This document shows, one piece after another, positions 35,601 through 47,800 of a stretch of DNA of 64,000 bases. Position 1 is the first letter of the stretch, and each line of letters begins with the position of its first letter. The notes beneath the pieces are model-generated. The model saw nothing but the letters and a program-made list of their open reading frames with translations, searched no databases and was not told the DNA's origin. Source of the DNA: Petaurus breviceps papuanus (taxonomy: Eukaryota > Chordata > Mammalia > Diprotodontia > Petauridae); NCBI GenBank assembly GCA_028583685.1, contig JAMXIF010000220.1:42569824-42633823 (forward strand), read 5' to 3'. A program made the translations under genes and the position numbers.

Positions 35601-38600
35601 GTGACTTTGGACAAGTCACTTCCTTCATCTGTAAAATGTGGGCATTGTACTAGGTAACCTCCAAGGTCCCTTCTAGCTCCAAATCTAGGAAAATGCTCTA
35701 AGAAAAAAAAATAGACTCATGACTGTCCACTTATTTCCTTTCAATGAACTTTTCAACCTCCAGTCGCTAAGGGGCCTAAGTCCTAGTAGCCAAGATTTCG
35801 TGGGGGATAAGGGAATTTCAAATCCTTTACCTTTTAAAAATCTTCCTTCTTGTTCGGTCATTTTTCAGTTGGATCTGACTCTTTGTGACCGTATTTGGGA
35901 TTTTCTTGGCAAAGATACTAAAGTCGCCAGACCCAGCCCTCTATTCCCTGGGCCACCTAACTGTCTTCTTTACCTTTTAAAAATTTTCCTTAGTGCTGAT
36001 CAAAGTCATGGGTGTGCTGGTAAATATTTAATAGTTAGCTTTATGGAAAACACACACATTTTTTTTTAAAGTTTTAAGTTTAATCTTAACCCACATTTTA
36101 AAGTTTAATATGCTTAATATTTTCTCCATCACTTTAAGTCTAGCCAATCAACAAAACAATAAATCAAGCTCTGATTTGGAGCATTTGTTGATTTCTGAGG
36201 TGTGTATGCTCACATCAAAAATTTAACAATTGGCTCCCAATATGAGCTGACTCTAGCACATCCCTGACAAAAGAGTAAGGAAAACTTTAGATTATAGATC
36301 TGTCATTGTCACACAGAATCTGCTATTTTGTCTAGTCATCGAGGCAGTGAGGTAGAGTAATACCCAAAGCAAGAGGTCTATTTAAAAAAAAAAAAAAGTT
36401 AAGGGTCTATTCTAATCAAGCCCGCTACTGGCAAGCTGTTCTTGTTCCATATTTTATTAAGGAAAATCAGTAAAACTGGAGGTGGAAAAGACTAGGGTTT
36501 GATTTAAATGCATATCTCTGCATGTGAAACTCCCAAGAACCTCCTTTCCATGGTTTCCCGGGTATATTCATCTAGCAAAGATGTATTGAATTCCTACTGT
36601 GTGCCAAGAAGGATGCAATAGCCATGGCACACAAGTCATCCAGCACCCAATACCTGTCCTTGGGGCAAATCTATCAGTGCAAACCAAAGCATCATTTTTA
36701 AGCAGGGAAGAACTCCCAGGTAACTGCTTCATGTTCCCACTCAGTCATTTCATTCTTGCCTGTATCAGAGCCAGGTAGCTGTACACACTCTGGTTTAGCC
36801 AAACCACGTGATGGGTAGTTCCCCTGTGTTCCAGGTACAGAGACTCGTACTGTTTTGCAGAGGCCCCCTTCTGTTTAGAGAAAAAATAACTATTCAGATT
36901 TTTCAAAAAAGGGTTGAATCAAAATCTCTTCTTCTGCTTCCATCCCCCATCCCACAGCTACAGAAAACTAGCTATGGAAGGATAAAAGACTTTCTGATCA
37001 GAGTAGAATCCGGGCCATAATTCTTTGCTGTGCTCTATATCCCATGTGTATTTGGGTTATGGAGTACAAGGGTTAATGTAATTCCTTTCATGTTGTTTCT
37101 AGGGTAGAGGGGACTCTTAGAACACAGAACACAGAATGTCAGATCCAGAAGAGAGTTTGGAACATAGAACACAGAATGTCAGCCCTGGAAGGGACCTTAG
37201 AACATAGAGCGTCAGTCGGAAGGAACCTTGGAACATAGAAATCAGAACGTCAGCACTGAAAGGCCACTTCTAACCCTCTCATTATACAAGGTTTGGGGGT
37301 GGAGGAGGATGGAAGGAGAGGAGATTAAGTATCTTCTTGCTAAGCAGGGTACATAGATTTCTGGATTAGTGTGGAATCTTTTGTCAGTTCGCTAAGACAA
37401 CTTTTTTTGGAGGGGGAAGAAAAATAAGTTGTATTTCTATGTTTTTATTATTTTGGGTCTCATCCTCCAGGGTTTTGGGATATGAATGAGTCTAATTTTC
37501 CGTGGCTCACAGTCTCTGCTGCTTGTCCATATCTGTAACAGCTAGGTGTTTATTTACTTTTCTTGTTTTATTTTTATTTCAGTTCAACTGCAACTAAGCG
37601 CGGAAAGCGTGGGTGAGGTGTATATAAAGAGCACTGAGTCTGGCCAGTATTTGGCTATGGACACCGATGGACTTTTATACGGCTCAGTAAGTATGAGGTT
37701 TATGTGGTACCAGACACGGGGAAGTTTTGAGGTTTCCAAAAATCTTGTAGTATTGAGTAATGTAACACAGAAGCAACAATTAGTCTCTGTTTGTTATTTT
37801 TCCAATTGGATTCCCACCCCCCACCCTGCTTTATTTTAGGTTTAAAAAAATTAAAGCTTGAAGAACTGTCTCAAAACACTCAACTGTATTATCATGCACA
37901 TCTGGAAGAAGAAATATTGATGGAAGCTTTTGTTGGGGTTAACCAGTCCCCTTCTTGTGGGGCATGATCCAACTGTACAAGCATTTTTGAAGAGTTTCAT
38001 CCTGTCTGTAAGATTGCCATTTGCCTATGCAATGTGTCTTTTAAGCTTTTCTACATGAGTAAATTTCAAGATTCAAGATGGATAACTACTTTGCTGTCAG
38101 TCACACATGAAACTTTTAATACTGACTCTTTTCTTTGTTTTTTAAAAATTATTATTGATACATTCTATTCCTTCTATCACATCACCATAATTTCTGAATA
38201 TATCTCTCTTCTTTCCCCTAACAAAGCAGTCATGCCCTGTACTAAAAAAATAAAAAAGGAAAGTGGGGGTGAGGTGGGGTAGAAGAGAACATTTATTATA
38301 ATAATGGTAGCTAACGTGTATGTAGTGCTTTAAGGTTTACTAGGTACTTTGTATATATCATCACAACCTTTGAGGTAGGCATTATTCTTATTCTCACTGT
38401 ACAGATGAGGAAAGTGAGTCTGAGAAAGGTAAATTGTCTTGTCCATAGTAATACTGTGAATATGTATCTGAGGCAGAATTTGACACTAGGTTTTCCCAAC
38501 TCCTAGTTCAGAGCTCTATAATGTCACCTAAAACTAATGGACACATCCAGGGAATCATGCAACGTATATAATATTCTATACTCACAGTCCTTCCTTCCCT

Positions 38601-41600
38601 ACAAAAAGGAGGAGAGGGGGCTTTTCTCAGCCCTTCTCCAGGGCCAGCTTTCATGATCGTTATGATACTATTCAATTTGAAGAGCTTTGTTCTTTCCATT
38701 TACATTGTTGCAGTCATTGTGTAGCTATAGTCTTCCTGTTTCTGCTTACTGTGTTCTCTACCAGGCATCTGGGTAATGTAGCGGATACAGCACCAGGCCT
38801 GGAATCAGGATAAACCTGAGTTCAAATACAGCTTCAGCCTCTTACTGGCTCTGTTACTCTGGGCACGTCATTTGATCTTTATTTGCCTCAGTTTCCTCAT
38901 TTGTAAAAAGGGGATAATAATGGCATCTACCTCCCAGGGTTGTTGTAAGGATCAAGTGAAATAATAATTGCGCAGTGCTTAGCACAGCACCTGACGTATA
39001 GTAAATGCTTTAAAATTTTGGCTTTCATCATTATTCCATGTTTTGCAATGTATATTCTTTATAGTCATTGTTTTGTATGGCAAGTAGTTCATTACTTTCA
39101 AATACTGCAGTTTGTTTATCCATTTTCCAATCAGTGGGCAGCTACCCTGTTCCCAGTTCTTTGCTGCAATGCCAAAAGAAAAAAAATGCTGAGAAGGCTA
39201 TTTTGGTCTATGTGAGACCTTTCTTCCTGACTTTGACCTCCTTGGGTGTATTTTCACAGGAGTGGGATCTCTGGATCAAAGGGTATGGACATTTTAGTCA
39301 CTTCTTAGGCATAATTCCAAATTGTTTTCTAAAATAAGAATTCTACAAAGAGTCTATTAGTGTGCCTGTCTTCCCACAGCACTCTGCTCCACCCCAATAC
39401 TGTCTCTATCTCTTGTCAATTTTTGTCAATTTGCTGGCTAAAACCTCAGAATTGTTTTAATTTGCATTTCCCTTATTACTGGTTATTTGAATCAATCCTT
39501 AATAGTTTATGGCTTTTTTGATAAGTGTTTTTTTTTCATATCCTTTGACTATGTATTCATTGGGGAATGATGCCTGGTATTCTATATCTGTATTAATTAC
39601 CTCTATATCTTGGTTATCAGAGCTTTATTAGAGATATTTGATGTGTAAAATCCCCCCATTCAATAATTTCCCTTCTTATTCTAGATATGGCCACCCCTTT
39701 AAAATGTTTTATTGATACATTTTGCTTTTTTAATTAAATTTTTATTTTAATGTCATATACACTTCCCCCAGTATCTACCCTTGCTTCTCTAATACCATGT
39801 GAGAGATGAAGTTTACTTAGTACAACTCATACCTAAGCAAGAAGGCAGTACAACATATTTCAAAAGTGTTCATCCAGCCTTTAATTGAAAATCTCCAATG
39901 AAGGAGAATGCCTTTTTAGAGAACCCATTCTACTTTGGGATAACCCTCATGATTAGAAAATGTTGTCCTTTGTTTCTAATTTTACCTCTCAAGGTCAACT
40001 GAAACAAGCTTAATTCTGGAAGTATACTTAAGGACAGCTGTCTGTCCTGTACACAAATCTTCTTGTTAGGTTGAACATTCCTAGTTTCTTCAACTATTCT
40101 TCACAGGAAATGATATCAAGACCTTTCATTATCCTGAATGCCTTCTTTTGAATATTTTTCTGGCTTAATAGCCTTCTGAAAAATTCGATTGCCGAAACTG
40201 AACATGATACTCCAGATATTGTCTAACTAGAACAGAACACATTTGGACTATGACCTCCCTAGTCTTGGACACCATTTCTATCTTTAAAAAGGCTAATCTT
40301 GCATTAAGCATCTAGGCGACACAGTGGATAGAGCACTGAGCTGGGAAACAGGAAGACTAATCTTCCTGAGTTCAAATCCAGCCTCAGACACTTACTAGCT
40401 GTGTGACTGTAGACAAGTCACTTAACCCTGTTTGCCTTAGTTTCCTCATCTATAAAATGAACTGGAGAAAGAAATAGCAAATCATTTTGGTATCTTTGCC
40501 AAGAAAACCCCAAATGGGAAGAGTCGAATATGACCAAGTAACAACAATGATTGCATTGACTTTCTTGGTTTCCATATCACATAGTTGTTTTATATTGAAG
40601 CTTCCATCCACTAAAACCCCAGATCTTTTTTAGACAAAATGCTGTTTGTCTATTCTTCTTCAGTATTATACCTACAAAATTGATTTTTCTAAGACTTTAC
40701 ATTTATTCCTATTAAATTTCATCTGGTTTAATGCTCTAAGCCAGGGGTCAGCAAAATATGACCCATGGATCAAATTTGACCTGAGTCTGTTTTTGTATGT
40801 TTGGGGAGCCAAGATGGTGTCAAATAAGAAAAAGGTTTTATTGTATTTTAAAATGTAAAAAAAAATTTAGCTTGCAGGTTATATAGAAATAGATGGCAGA
40901 CTGGTTTTGACCCATGGGCCACAGTTTGCTAATCTCTTCTCTAAACTATCAAGTTCATTTTTTTTTGGAGGGCAATTGTGGTTAAGTGACTTGCCCAAAG
41001 TCACACAGCTTGTAAGTATGTCAAGTGTCTGACGCTGGATTTGAACTCAGGTCCTCCTGACTCCAGGACTGGTGCTCTATTCACTACACCACCTAGCTGC
41101 CCCTGTCAAGTTCATTTTCAAGGGGTGGCTAGGTGGCGCAGTGAATAGCACACCAGCCCTGGAGTCAGGAGGACCTGAGTTCAAATTTGACCTCAGACAA
41201 TCAACACTTACTAGCTGTGTGACCTTGGGCAAGTCACTTAACCCCAATTGCCCTGCTTTCCCCCCTCCAAAGAAGACAAAAAAAAATCCTTTTTGAAACT
41301 TGACTCTTTCATCCTATGTGTTATCTCTTTTTATATGGATGTGGCATAGTCTTATCAAATTCAATATATTCAAAACCAGACTCATCATCTTTCTCCCTAA
41401 ACCTATTCTTCCTTCTTCCTTCTTATTTCTGTCTGGGGCAACATTGTTTTCCACATCAACCCTAGGAGGTAGGTACTATTATTATCTCCATTTTTCAGAT
41501 TAGAAAACAGAGGTTAAATGACTTGCCTAAGGTTACACAGCTAATAAGTATCGGAGGCCAGATTTGAGCTAGCTTCCTGACTCCAGCCCCAGCATTCTCT

Positions 41601-41799
41601 TCACTACACCACCTAACTACTTCAATAATTTTGTTGTTAGTAAGAAGTAGTTCAAGGACAATCAACTTCATGAGCTCCACTTGGCCCATTTATTCTTGTT
41701 CCTGGGTTGATTTGCTTGGTATCTAGGAGCATTATAGAGGGTTGCAAGGAATCTCCTCACACCAACCAACTCTACCCTGTTCCTTTGCAGTTTTGTTAA

Positions 41800-41832
<33 letters not shown>

Positions 41833-44800
41833 TCTAGCATATACTGCTTTAAAGTTTGCAAAGTACTTTATAATCATCAACTCATTTTATCTTCATAATA
41901 ACCCTTCAAGATAAGTACTATTGTTATCTTCATTTTTCAGATGAGGAAACTGAGGCAACTGAGGCAGATAGCAGTTATTTGTCCAGGGTCACATAGCTAG
42001 CAGGTGGCTGAGACTGCATTTGAATTCAGATCTTCCTGACTCCAGAGCCAAGACTTTATATACTATGCTGCCTAGCTGCCTCTACTAAGTAGAGTCCCTG
42101 GAATGATTTGAAAGTAACCTGGACTACTAGTTCACTATTCATAGAAGAGTTCAAACTGGGATCCAAGGAACAGAGCAATGATTAAAAAGATAGACTTTAG
42201 AATGCTTAAGTGAAGGGTAGAGGGAAATTTTTCAGCTAAGACAGCAAAAGAGAAACCCAGCACTCCCCACACATATATGAAAAGCACCCCAGAAAGACAA
42301 ATGATAAAGAAGGCAAGAAAGAAACATAATTAAGTTCCTTTATCCACTGTAAAACTCTATAAGAAGGAAAGCCAGAAGCAGATAGAAACTGATTGATGGG
42401 GTCACACCAGAGAGGTCATCAAAAGCTCCAGCAAATGCAAACTTAACAAGGAGGGGGCTCATGACAGGGAAGCCAGAAGACACTCAGCTAAGAAGACTAA
42501 AGCCAGCCTAGGAGGGGGAGAGGAGCTGTGCCAGCAGTGGTAGCACAAGCTCTCCCAAACAGACCTTGAGCCAGCTGGTGCACTGAACAGGGAGGTCACA
42601 GGACAGCAGGAGCTCTAGTAATTGGGCACCTGAAGCCATATCCCAGCCTGGATCTGCCAAAATAGAAGCAGTGGACAGAAGTAGCCTCCTTGGCTCACTG
42701 CTCAGGGAGGCAGAACCTGGCTGTACACTAATTGGAGCACTGGGAGCTATAGCAGAAGATAGGGTTAAGTCAGTGCCTAAGTACCAGCACAAAGAGATTT
42801 CTGTGTGGGAGGCCAAAGACAGGTAGGAGCTCCAATATTTCAGTCAGGTCTGTTAGGGCCACAGTGGAGCATTAAACTAATTCCCCATTAGAGGACAATG
42901 CAAGGAGACAAAGACAGAAGTAGAGTTGGACTAGCACCTGCAATGGACTACTAGAAAACTAAGACCAAAACTAGAGATTGAAGCAGAGGGCAAGTATCAG
43001 CTACTTCATTCAGGTTATACACAGTACAAAAGGGGAAGGAAAAAAGAAGCCTACTTAACAAATCCCTTTAAGAGTGCCCAAAGGGACCGGCCTTACAACA
43101 TGAGTAAACAGAAGAAAACACCAAGCACAATGAAGACAAACAATATGTCAAGAGAAGCCCAAGAGGTCAACCCATATGAAGAGAGTAACTCTATAACAAC
43201 TATAAGAATCTCAGAGAAAAGAAATGGCTAGGCTATAAAAACAAATGAGTGGTTGTAAGAGATGAAGAGCTAAAAAATGAAATAATCAATGAAATTAGAG
43301 TTTAGGAAAAAAATGAAAAGAAAAGATGGATTATCTTTGTGTGTGGCTGAGATAGGATGGAAGACTAGGTCCTATGAAATTAATAAGTTGAAGAACTGTG
43401 AAGTCAGGATGTTTGAGGGAAAATCAATGTTTGTTGAAGTCTCATAGTACGAAGGCAGGAGTTGAAGAGGAAAGAAAGACTGTGAGCTAGGTTTTATACA
43501 TATATAGGAAAGAAGGGAAGTGTCATAGGGTTTGGTAGATAATAGATAATGGAATTTTTAATAAGTAGTCAATATGCATTGAGTGAACCTCAAAGGAGAG
43601 GAACCATACTAAGTGATGGTATCAGAGGAAGAATTTGGAAATGGCAATGAGGAGCAAGGAGTATTCTGATTCCCTTACCTTGACCAGTAAGTGCGTGGGG
43701 TTGTTGAGGGAAAGTGCAGCCAATACTAGAAAGGTAATCCAGGGAGGTTGTGTCATTCAGGGGAAATCAGGTCTCAGTGAGAAGATGGAAAAAGCGTAAA
43801 AACCAAAAGATTTAAATAAAAGCAAGTTTGTTACCTATGAAGCTGGCATTCCAGAGAGTACAGTAGAAGGTATGGGTAGCTTTAAGGTGGGACATTGTGG
43901 GGGAGGAGGTTAGGTTGAGGGGAAGGGGGAAAAGAGATCAGCAGAGGGGGGTATAAAATGAGTTCTGAATAATAACAGTTTGGAAGAGGTCAGAATCACT
44001 GAGATAGGGAAGGTCTGATCAGGGAAGAATTTATGAATCATTGATGAATGAGTTCATTGTCAATAGACATTTAGCTTCAGGGTAAAGTTCTTTCAGCACT
44101 TTAGGCAGGTTAGGTGAGGGCACTGGTGCTGGGCAGTGAAGGAATGGTCCAGGCTAGAGATTTGATAGAATGACCTTTTGCTTCCTCCCTACAAGGGAGG
44201 ATTCTGGTGGTCAATGAAAAAGTATTTCAGCTCTTCCTGGAGACCAGGAAGAAGATCTAGTGTGATGAATGGCATTTTATCCATTTACCTCAAAGGCAGG
44301 AGACTGGTGCGTGATGGAATGGCATTTCTTTTCTTCCCAAGGAGATCTGATGTTGAATTCACATAAACTAGGTTTGATCCCAGGGACCTAATTTCAAAGG
44401 ATCATTCTTTCTTTGGCTGGAGTACTCTAGGGAAATCTCAAAATATACTCAGGGTATAGCTCATATCTATATTTCTCCATTGCTCACACAGTAGCTCCAA
44501 GTACTAAATGTCTCGCTGGTATGGGACAACTTTTATTTTACCCACTTGGAAACTGCATGAGATGCAAAGGACCAGGGGGTGCTGGAGCCAGCTCACTGGG
44601 CTCTCATTGATTGTCATAAAGCAGCAAATGCTACAAATCAGGGCTTGATTTATTGTTTTGTTGCTTGTCTAGACTTAAGAAAGTGATGGAGAAAATGTCA
44701 ATAATGAAACTAATTTTAAAAGTGTGTTGTGAATATGTTCTTTTTTCTGAAGAGCCACTTCGTTAAAAACTTGCTTGCACACCCTTGAAGACAACTCATA

Positions 44801-47800
44801 GAAGTCCCAAAATAGATAAAGAGATACATAAACACAAAAAAGTCCTCAGTCACCTTTCAGCTCTCTCCCCACTTCAGGTCCTAGATGGGAACTGAATTTG
44901 GGTTTGGGTCACTTTCAAGGCAATACCCTGACAATATAGCAAAATCTCCTCTTCCTTAGGGTCATATTCAATCTCTTCTAGTCTCACAGTACCTATGATT
45001 TCTATTCCCCACCTAAGATAAATAAATAAATGAACAATTAAACAAATGAATGAATGAATAAATGTGGAACTACTGAACAAATAATCCCCTTTCTGTTGGA
45101 CCAGGATTGTCTAAATAACTCATTAGCTTTGTTCTTCTTAAATGTGGAACTACTGAACAAATAATCCCCTTTCTGTTGGACCAGGATTGTCTAAATAACT
45201 CATTAGCTTTGTTCTTCTAGTTGGCCACTGGACAGGAACTATTTGGACTCCTCTTTTTTTTTTTTTTTTAAAGCAATCGGGGTTAAGTAACTTGCTCAAG
45301 GTTACAAGGCCAGTTATTTCTGGGTGTGGTGCTGAGTGTCTGAGCCCGGGATTCGATCTCCAGGTTGTCCCAACACTGGAGCCGGTGCTCTTACTCACTG
45401 AGCCGCCTGGCCGCCCCTAAGCAATTGGAGTTAAGTAACTTGCTCAAGGTTACACGGCCAGGTGTTTCTGGGTGGGTGCTAAGTGTCTGAGCCCGGGATT
45501 CGATCTCCAGGTCTTCTCAACACTGGAGCCGGTGCTCTTACTCGTTGTGCTACCTGGCCGCCCCGATTTGGACTCCTCTTATAGGCTGTTGGTGCGGTGG
45601 ATAAAGCACTGGGCCCAGAGTCAAGAAGACCCGAGTTCAAATATGGCCTTAGACACTTACTAGCTGTGTGACTGTGGGCAAGTCACTTAACATTTTTCTG
45701 CTTCAGTTTCTTCAACTATAAAATAGGGGATAATAGCACCTACCTCCTAGGTTTTTTGTGAGGAACAAATTAAATACTGTTTGTAAAGCATTTAACATAG
45801 TACCTGGCACACAGTAGGTGCTCAATAAATGTTTGTTTCTTTCCTTCCTTCTCCAAGGAGTACATGCTATCAGTACATTTCTTTTTAAAGGTCTAGGACT
45901 CAAACTCTTGAACTCAAGAGCTCTTGAGCCAACAAGGTAATTCCCAAAGCTTGGGCATATACTTGGCTTCTGTCATATTTCTGTAGGAAAACTCTCTGTG
46001 CCCCAGTTGCTGCCAAAAGTGATGTTGGGAAAAGCTCACTCTTAGCATCTCTCCTCACAGACTATGTTCAACCACATCTACTACTTTCATTTGCTTCTGC
46101 TGCAAGCAGTCATCAGTTTCTCTTGATGGAGGTGGCAAAGATAAAGGTTTCCACAGCACAACCTTTGTTAGAAGGTGCAAGGTGAAGGGAAGGTTATAAA
46201 GAATGAGACAGACCCCACCAATGCATTTCCTAGAAACCATGAAAGGAGGCTCCTCCAAGAAGAGTTTACCCTCCTCCCAGTTGCCAGTCATTTGCATGGC
46301 AGCCACAGTCTAGGAGCCAGCCACAGGAATTCTCAATAAGATACCACTGTGCCTGGCTCTTCTATGGGATATGCCTCCCAGATGCCTCCAGACAAAGATC
46401 CACACCTCATAAGATAAATTCAATATGTGTATTACCTAATTCACAGAGTGGTTGTAAACTTCAGAGAGAAATCTGAGTTATCATGGAGTAGGCTACCTCC
46501 CACTCTCCTCTCCACACAAGACTCTTGGACCCCTTGCTAGGTCCAAGGTTTGGTGCATTGTTTATGGTTGGCATTTATTAAAATTCACCACACAATTTTT
46601 GTCAATTATACCTTGCCAGACCACGCCAAATAATTCATAACACTAGAGGAAAAGACATTTAATTAAAACCAAATGCAAGGTAAATAGGCAAGAATTAAAT
46701 CAGGTCATAAATGTTCCCAAGTTAATCTTTCTGTCTTCCTGAAACAGTGGGACAGCAACATATCACTTAAGGCAGGGAATTAGGGATTAGTTTCTATGGA
46801 AGTCTCTGCTTAGCAAGTCCCTTTCAATCTTGGTATAGTAGTTAGGGAATTGACCTTTGGGGAAGTTAAAGTTCGGGCCAAGTCTCTGCTTTCTTCACCA
46901 ACCCTTTTCATGCTATCTTAGCTTTCACGGTTGGCATCCATACTCTCAGAAGGGTATAGATGAGGTTGTTATTTCTTCCTGTATACTGTTATTTCTACCT
47001 GCTTACACATGGAACCTATTGCTACCTATTGTCTTTCTGACTCCAGAAAGTTCTCATAACCTCTGCACTAAATTCCCTCTTTACTGGGACAAATCCTACT
47101 CAATACATTCTAGGTGATACTGTGTGGCTCACACAGCCTTCTGGGAAAGTGTAGTCTGAGAATTTCCTCCCAATAATTGGAAGATCTCTCTTGGTTCCAA
47201 GTATCATGGGAACATGGAGTCTACCCATGAAAATACCACTCCATCATTACTATTATTAATATAACTATATAATCAGAGGCATAGAAGCCCCCCTTCAGCA
47301 AACTCTCCCCAATTAATTGTGGAGACTTGGGGGAAAAAATTCTTATAACCAGGAAATAACAATGACTTTTCCATGGATCCATAGCTAGCACATATTAGAG
47401 CCAGGATTAATGGAAGCACTGAATCTCATATTGGGTATGAATTTTAGCAATCTTCTAACTGAATCCTTTTACAATAACTCTGACAAGTGAACATCCATTT
47501 TATGTTTGAACACCTCCAATGAAGGGAAATCCATTACCTCACCTCCTGAGCAAGCCATTTCACTTTTGGACAGCCCTAATTGCCAGGAAGTTTTTCCTTA
47601 CAACGAGCTTAAATCGGCCCCTTTGTAACTTCTGCCAATTGTTCTTAGTTCTGCTTCTGAGGCAGTGACTGCATGGACCCCTCTAAATCTTCCTCTCCTT
47701 AGGTTACATTGTAGTCTCTGATCTCACTATCTTGGTTTCCTTCCTCTGGGCACAATCCATTTTGTCACTGACCTTTGTAAATTGAACATGGTATTCCAGA

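Larger units (their letters stand above)
39870..41345 (-). repeat. L3/CR1 LINE 3' portion, antisense, split by four later insertions
   Basis: Ordered fragments: ATCCAGCCTTTAATTGAAAA, CTCCAGATATTGTCTAACTA, GACTTTCTTGGTTTCCATAT, AATTTCATCTGGTTTAATGC, TATCAAGTTCATTTT and TTTTTGAAACTTGACTC. Together they read like an uninterrupted CR1 antisense strand. Insertions lie at 40304-40546, 40742-40938, 40960-41104 and 41122-41285. Confidence 0.8.

Noticed and set aside
37546-37839. 97-codon ORF reading through FGF1 exon 2 into both introns
   Set aside because: Only 37583-37686 is exon; the flanks contain the acceptor tract and donor GTAAGT.
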